NCBI GenBank assembly: GCA_039915505.1
Contig: JBDSND010000199.1
Location: 1 to 16,915, forward strand
Direction: 5' to 3'
Length of the DNA: 16,915 bases
Source: CAIWHR01 sp039915505
GTDB lineage: Bacteria; Pseudomonadota; Gammaproteobacteria; Burkholderiales; Casimicrobiaceae
Shown: piece by piece, positions 13,355 through 16,915 of the stretch
Layout of the letters: every line of letters starts with the position of its first letter
How positions within the stretch are numbered: the first letter of the stretch is position 1
The notes under the pieces: generated by a model
Databases searched by the model: none
What the model was told of the DNA's origin: nothing
What the model saw: only the letters and a program-made list of their open reading frames with translations
Translations under genes and position numbers: made by a program

Positions 13355-15282
13355 TGGGGCCGACCGCAGACGCGCGCGCGCCCGCCCGCCCCACCGACTC
13401 CGCTGACTCTGCTGACTCTGCCGGCACCGCCGAAGCCAGGACGCTCCTGCGCTTCATCACCTGCGGGAGCGTCGACGACGGCAAGAGCACGCTCCTCGGA
13501 CGTCTGCTTTGGGAGGCAGGTGCGGTGCGTGACGACGAGCTCGCCGCATTGGCGGCGGACTCGCGGCGCTTCGGCTCGCAAGGCGAGGCCCTGGATTTCG
13601 CCCTGCTTCTCGATGGCCTCACCGCGGAGCGAGAGCAGGCCATCACCATCGACGTCGCCTATCGCTTCTTCTCCACCGCCCGGCGTGCCTTCATCGTCGC
13701 CGACACGCCCGGACACGAGCAGTACACCCGCAACATGGCGACCGGTGCCTCGACGGCCGACGCCGCCGTGATCCTGGTCGATGCGAGCAAGGGGCTGCTT
13801 ACCCAGACTCGCCGCCACAGTTACCTCGTCAGTCTATTCGGCATCCGGCACGTGGTACTGGCGGTGAACAAGCTCGACAAGGTGGGCTACGCGCAGGCGG
13901 CCTTCAATGCCATCGCCGACGCCTTCCGCGCATTCGCCGCGTCCATCGGCCTCACCGACGTGACCTCGATCCCGGTGTCCGGCCTCGGCGGCGACAACGT
14001 CCGCACCCCGAGTTCGCACACGCCCTGGTACCGCGGCCCCACCCTGATGCAATGGCTGGAGGACGTGCCGGTGGACGATGCGCTCGCCGGCGCGCCGTTG
14101 CGAATGCTCGTGCAATGGGTGAACCGGCCGCGCGCGGAGTTTCGCGGCTATTCCGGCCGAATCGTGAGCGGCGCGATGCGGCCCGGGCAGCGTGTGCGGG
14201 TTGTGCCCTCGGGGCGCGAGTCACAGGTGGCGCGCATCGTCGCGATGGAGGGCGATCTGCCGGAAGCGTCGGCGGGGAGCTCAGTGACGCTGACCCTCAC
14301 CGACGAGATCGACGTCAGCCGCGGTGACGTGCTGTGCGATGCGAACGCTCCAGCGGGCACGGCCGACCAGTTCGAGGTGGACGTCCTGTGGCTCAATGAT
14401 GCCGAGCTCCTGCCGGGACGCTCGTACTTCCTGAAGATTGGCGCACGCACGGTTGGGGCGACGTTTGCGCCACCCAAGTACCGGATCAACGTCGACACCC
14501 TCGAGCACGTCGCCGCCTCGACCCTGCACCTGAACGAGATCGGGGTGTGCAACGTGCGTCTCGACCGCACTGTCGCATTCGACCCCTACGTCGAGAACCG
14601 CGACATGGGGTCGTTCATCGTCATCGACCGGCTCTCTAGCGAGACGGTAGGTGCCGGCATGCTGCGCTTCGCCTTGCGCCGAGCGCACAACGTACACTGG
14701 CAGGCCATCGAGGTCAGCAAGGCCGCGCACGCAGCCCTGAAGGGCCATCGGCCGTGCATCGTGTGGTTTACGGGCCTGTCCGGCGCGGGCAAGTCCACGA
14801 TCGCGAACCTCGTCGAGAAGAGGCTCCACGCCGCGGGCTGCCACACCACCCTGCTCGACGGCGATAACGTGCGGCACGGCCTCAACCAGGATCTCGGGTT
14901 TACCGATGCCGATCGCGTCGAGAACATCCGCCGGGTGACCGAGGTCGCGCGACTTATGGTCGACGCCGGGCTGATCGTGCTGGTGGCGTTTATCTCCCCC
15001 TTCGCCGCCGAGCGCAGGATGGCCCGGCAATTGGTGGCCGAGGGCGAGTTTCTCGAAATCTTCCTGGACGTGCCCCTCGCGGTAGCCGAAACCCGCGACC
15101 CAAAGGGCCTGTACGGCAAGGCGCGCCGGGGCGAGCTCAAGAACTTCACCGGCATCGACTCGCCTTACGAGCGGCCGGAGCAGCCCGACCTCGCGATCGA
15201 TACCAGTCGCGAGGTCGCGCCAGAGGCCGCCGATCGCATCGTGGCGCTGCTGGCGGAGCGCGGCATCGTCCGTTTGCGATAG
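13354..15282 (+). CDS. cysNC: bifunctional sulfate adenylyltransferase subunit 1 / adenylylsulfate kinase (CysN-CysC)
   Basis: Makes APS with CysD and phosphorylates it to PAPS. Of 642 residues, about 30-455 are CysN, an EF-Tu-like GTPase with P-loop CGSVDDGKST (37-46), DTPGHEQYTRNM (117-128) and NKLD (172-175), followed by beta-barrel domains. Residues 465-642 are APS kinase CysC with P-loop GLSGAGKST (474-482), DGDNVRHGLNQDLGF (502-516), the FISPF serine (Ser548) and RDPKGLYGKARRGE. Such fusions are well known (NodQ-like). ATG at 13354 overlaps the cysD stop and has AGGAGG about ten bases upstream. The N-terminus carries an unusual acidic Ala/Asp-rich extension with a DSA triplet repeat. 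No cysH, cysIJ or cysG follows, so the fate of PAPS (reduction or sulfotransfer) is not shown here. Confidence 0.96.
   Translation: MGPTADARAPARPTDSADSADSAGTAEARTLLRFITCGSVDDGKSTLLGRLLWEAGAVRDDELAALAADSRRFGSQGEALDFALLLDGLTAEREQAITIDVAYRFFSTARRAFIVADTPGHEQYTRNMATGASTADAAVILVDASKGLLTQTRRHSYLVSLFGIRHVVLAVNKLDKVGYAQAAFNAIADAFRAFAASIGLTDVTSIPVSGLGGDNVRTPSSHTPWYRGPTLMQWLEDVPVDDALAGAPLRMLVQWVNRPRAEFRGYSGRIVSGAMRPGQRVRVVPSGRESQVARIVAMEGDLPEASAGSSVTLTLTDEIDVSRGDVLCDANAPAGTADQFEVDVLWLNDAELLPGRSYFLKIGARTVGATFAPPKYRINVDTLEHVAASTLHLNEIGVCNVRLDRTVAFDPYVENRDMGSFIVIDRLSSETVGAGMLRFALRRAHNVHWQAIEVSKAAHAALKGHRPCIVWFTGLSGAGKSTIANLVEKRLHAAGCHTTLLDGDNVRHGLNQDLGFTDADRVENIRRVTEVARLMVDAGLIVLVAFISPFAAERRMARQLVAEGEFLEIFLDVPLAVAETRDPKGLYGKARRGELKNFTGIDSPYERPEQPDLAIDTSREVAPEAADRIVALLAERGIVRLR
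13396..13422 (+). repeat. three 9-bp tandem repeats in cysNC
   Basis: GACTCCGCT, GACTCTGCT and GACTCTGCC, encoding DSA-DSA-DSA in the linker before the GTPase fold. In-frame slippage would only change linker length. Confidence 0.8.
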
Positions 15283-15302
15283 CGGTCGCTGGCTGCTGCC
15301 CG

Positions 15303-15443
15303 GAGCTCGGGGGCGATCGCCCGCGCCTGAACAACCGGCTGGCGTCCTGGTCCGAGCGCCCCAAAGAGGTGGCCACAGCCGTCAGTCACCCCGTGCTCGG
15401 CGAGGGTACGCGGGGCGATGACGAGATCCTGGAGGAGGCTCAT
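15303..15443 (-). pseudogene. N-terminal stub of a class II aldolase/adducin-family protein
   Basis: From ATG at 15443 (AGGAG with a five-to-seven-base spacer upstream, 15453-15458 region) the frame reads MSLLQDLVIAPRTLAEHGVT then DGCGHLFGALGPGRQPVVQA and RAIAPEL. It resembles the start of class II aldolase family proteins (DLV.A.RILA..GV.D.FGHVS.RHP..P..FL.SR..APEL). The first metal-site His is retained (GCGHL). Homology ends about 20 bases before the cysNC stop; the frame then runs antisense into cysNC to 15165 without family resemblance. The gene has lost its last roughly 200 codons, so it is a relic, though its ribosome site is intact. Confidence 0.55.
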
Positions 15444-15607
15444 GGCGGCTCCTATTCGCCCGGGACGCCGGCCGCAGTGACCACGTGCTTCCAGCGCCGG
15501 TCTTCACGGCCAGCAGCGGTGGCGGGTAGATTCTCACGTTGCCGGGGAACCTTTCGATGGGGATGGCTGCCGATCCGAGGCACGCCAATGTGCAATCAGG
15601 AGGGGTC

Positions 15608-16432
15608 ATGGGTGGACGCAACTTCAGGACATGGGTCGCCGCGGCGGTATTCGCGGCCTTGGCGGCGCTTTCTTCCGGTGCCGGGGCCAAGGACGTTCAA
15701 CTGAAGACCTCGGCCTCCACCGACTGGTCCGATATCTGGTGGAATCCCGCGGAGTCGGGTTGGGGGATACAACTCGTCCAGGAAGGTGGCACCGTCTTCG
15801 CGACCTTGTTCGTCTACGGCGCAGACGGCCGCCCGACCTGGTTCATCGCCGTCCTGACGTTGAGCGGCGGCAACATGTTGAGCGGTCCGCTGTTCGCCAC
15901 CACGGGCCCCTACTTCGGCAGTGACTTCAATCCTGCGGCCACCACGGTGCGGCAGGTTGGCACGATGACCTTCGTCGCGTCGTCGATTGCGAACGCGGCG
16001 CTCACCTACGTCGTCGATGGCGTGGTCGTCACCAAGGCCATCGAGCGTCAGACCCTCAGTGTCGACAACTACAACGGAAGCTATCTCGTGCTGTTGAATT
16101 CCACGACATCGGCTTGCAACGACCCTACCTTAAGCGGGTCTTCGACCAACGCCCTCGCAATCAGCGTGGCGCAAACTGCGTCTACCATGCGCATGGTCTG
16201 GGACTTCGGCGGCGGTTCGGTGTGTACCTACAGTGGAGTCTATGCACAGAGCGGGAAATTCGGCCGCTTCTCGGGACCGTACAGCTGCAACAATGGCGAT
16301 GCCGGCACGGTATCGTTCATCGAGATGACCAACCGCGTCGGCATACTTAGCGGCCGGCTGAGCGGGGCCTCCAGCGCCACGGGTTGCGCACTGACGGGTA
16401 GGTTTACCGGCCTCAATCCCTCGGTGCCCTGA
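15608..16432 (+). CDS. secreted protein with WWNPAESGWG domain, function unknown
   Basis: 274 residues with a clear signal peptide (MGGRNFRTWVAAAVFAALAA...GAGA, cleavage after about 27). The mature part opens with SDIWWNPAESGWGIQLVQEG (41-60) and VFATLFVYGADGRPTWFIAV, an aromatic/Gly motif common in exported beta- and gammaproteobacterial proteins of unknown role, predicted all-beta. The rest is Ser/Thr/Gly-rich with four cysteines that could form disulfides. ATG at 15608 is chosen because AGGAGG sits about five bases upstream and the signal peptide starts there; an upstream in-frame ATG at 15539 would bury it. TAGATT at 15527-15532 is a possible -10. It stands alone. Confidence 0.85.
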   Translation: MGGRNFRTWVAAAVFAALAALSSGAGAKDVQLKTSASTDWSDIWWNPAESGWGIQLVQEGGTVFATLFVYGADGRPTWFIAVLTLSGGNMLSGPLFATTGPYFGSDFNPAATTVRQVGTMTFVASSIANAALTYVVDGVVVTKAIERQTLSVDNYNGSYLVLLNSTTSACNDPTLSGSSTNALAISVAQTASTMRMVWDFGGGSVCTYSGVYAQSGKFGRFSGPYSCNNGDAGTVSFIEMTNRVGILSGRLSGASSATGCALTGRFTGLNPSVP

Positions 16433-16673
16433 AAACCGGCAGGGTCCAACCCGGGGCCGTGACCAGGCGGCGAGGCAGTGCGCGGACCATCCGAGCGCGC
16501 AGCCTCGAGTGGCGCACGCATCTCGCCGCCATTGGCTGACGAACACAACGGCGATTTGGAGTCGGCAAGCCGTCGTAGCGGTGCCGATGGACGCGCGGCC
16601 GCGCCTACGGCGGCGCGACGCCGCCGCGAGAAGTCGGTTGGTTCGTCGCTAACGCCGCGAGGCCTGCAACGCT
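16433..16673. other. convergent intergenic region with hairpins
   Basis: 241 bases, no gene recognised. It contains a perfect palindrome GCGCGGCCGCGC (16593-16604) and a strong hairpin GGCGGCG-cga-CGCCGCC (16609-16625) between two convergent genes. No T-run follows on either strand, so this is at best a bidirectional stop of unknown type. Confidence 0.5.
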
Positions 16674-16915
16674 CTACGGCGCCTGCGGCGTGTTGCCTAA
16701 ATTCGAGGTGGCTGCGAGAATCGCTGCGCGCGCGCTCAATGCGTCCGCCAGCCGCTCACCGTAGCGGTCGACGATGGTGGTGTCCCTGACCTCGTTGTAG
16801 CTCTCGTTCGCCGCGAACACCCAATCGCGATCCTCCTCGTGGTCGGCGCGTGCTTTCCCGGAATCGGCGCGCTTTCGGTACAGCTTCTTCTTCCACTCGG
16901 CTTCCGACTTCGTGA
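16674..16915 (-). CDS. C-terminal part of an unrecognised protein, 5' end outside window
   Basis: The frame is open from the right edge to TAG at 16674 and gives 80 residues. The sequence is highly charged and likely helical at first (TKSEAEWKKKLYRKRADSGK then ARADHEEDRDWVFAANESYN), followed by EVRDTTIVDRYGERLADALS and an Ala-rich tail ending NTPQAP. Codon use and a lack of stops support coding, but I recognise no family. The Lys/Glu/Arg-rich stretch could be a coiled coil. It is convergent with the secreted-protein gene. Confidence 0.55.
   Translation of the reverse strand, partial: TKSEAEWKKKLYRKRADSGKARADHEEDRDWVFAANESYNEVRDTTIVDRYGERLADALSARAAILAATSNLGNTPQAP

Noticed and set aside
15539..15607. 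Upstream ATG for the secreted protein
   Set aside because: Would place 23 hydrophilic residues before the signal peptide; the ATG at 15608 has the AGGAGG.
16609..16625. Strong GC hairpin as an intrinsic terminator
   Set aside because: Stem is perfect, but no T-run follows on either strand; kept only as an intergenic hairpin.
1..16915. CRISPR arrays, transposases with inverted repeats, replication origins
   Set aside because: No regularly spaced direct repeats, no transposase-like protein and no DnaA-box cluster were seen.

Overview
The window looks like a GC-rich proteobacterial chromosome, most likely a betaproteobacterium (Burkholderiales/Rhodocyclales-like). The basis is the gene families (EamA-type cysteine exporter, PurU, a phasin-like protein, a fused CysN-CysC, a secreted WWNPAESGWG-motif protein) and the recurrent TAGAAT -10-like hexamer. 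Taxonomy is inferred from protein style only.

Layout. 1-1436 (-): 5' three quarters of an IolC-DUF2090 fusion (inositol catabolism), running off the left edge. 1666-2604 (+): eamA. 2573-3430 (-): purU, overlapping eamA tail to tail. 3431-4116: structured spacer and a small phasin-like gene (-). 4185-4522 (-): a frameshifted, truncated arylsulfatase relic. 4596-6229 (+): a 51-aa secreted peptide gene with a GTG start, translationally coupled (ATGA) to an intact S1-family sulfatase. 6460-6783 (-): small cupin with an 18-bp tandem repeat upstream. 7038-7469 (-): stand-alone receiver domain. 7522-8085 (-): relics of a DUF433/DUF5615 toxin-antitoxin pair spread over three frames. 8454-10487 (+): SEC-C + six TPRs + O-GlcNAc-transferase-like (SPINDLY/GT41) protein.

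10647-12256 is an old integration site. An intact tRNA-Lys(CTT) on the minus strand is abutted by the 3' part of a dead tyrosine recombinase. About 1.4 kb to the left, a second copy of the same integrase tail, hairpin and 30-bp tRNA 3' end occurs. Between the two copies lie an intact mscL and scraps of an antitoxin and a GlsB/YeaQ-like membrane protein. The segment is visibly less GC-rich around mscL.

12452-15282 (+): cysD-cysNC, the complete ATP sulfurylase plus APS kinase set giving PAPS. A class II aldolase N-terminal stub (-) follows, then the secreted WWNPAESGWG protein (+) and the C-terminal part of an unrecognised gene (-) at the right edge.

Sulfur is a loose theme (cysteine exporter, sulfatase plus sulfatase relic, PAPS synthesis), but these genes are not one operon. 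The other theme is decay: seven or more broken gene fragments lie between 4 and 15.5 kb. I found no CRISPR array, intact transposase or complete prophage. The best candidates for something undescribed are the sulfatase-coupled secreted micropeptide and the tandem att/integrase-tail arrangement.
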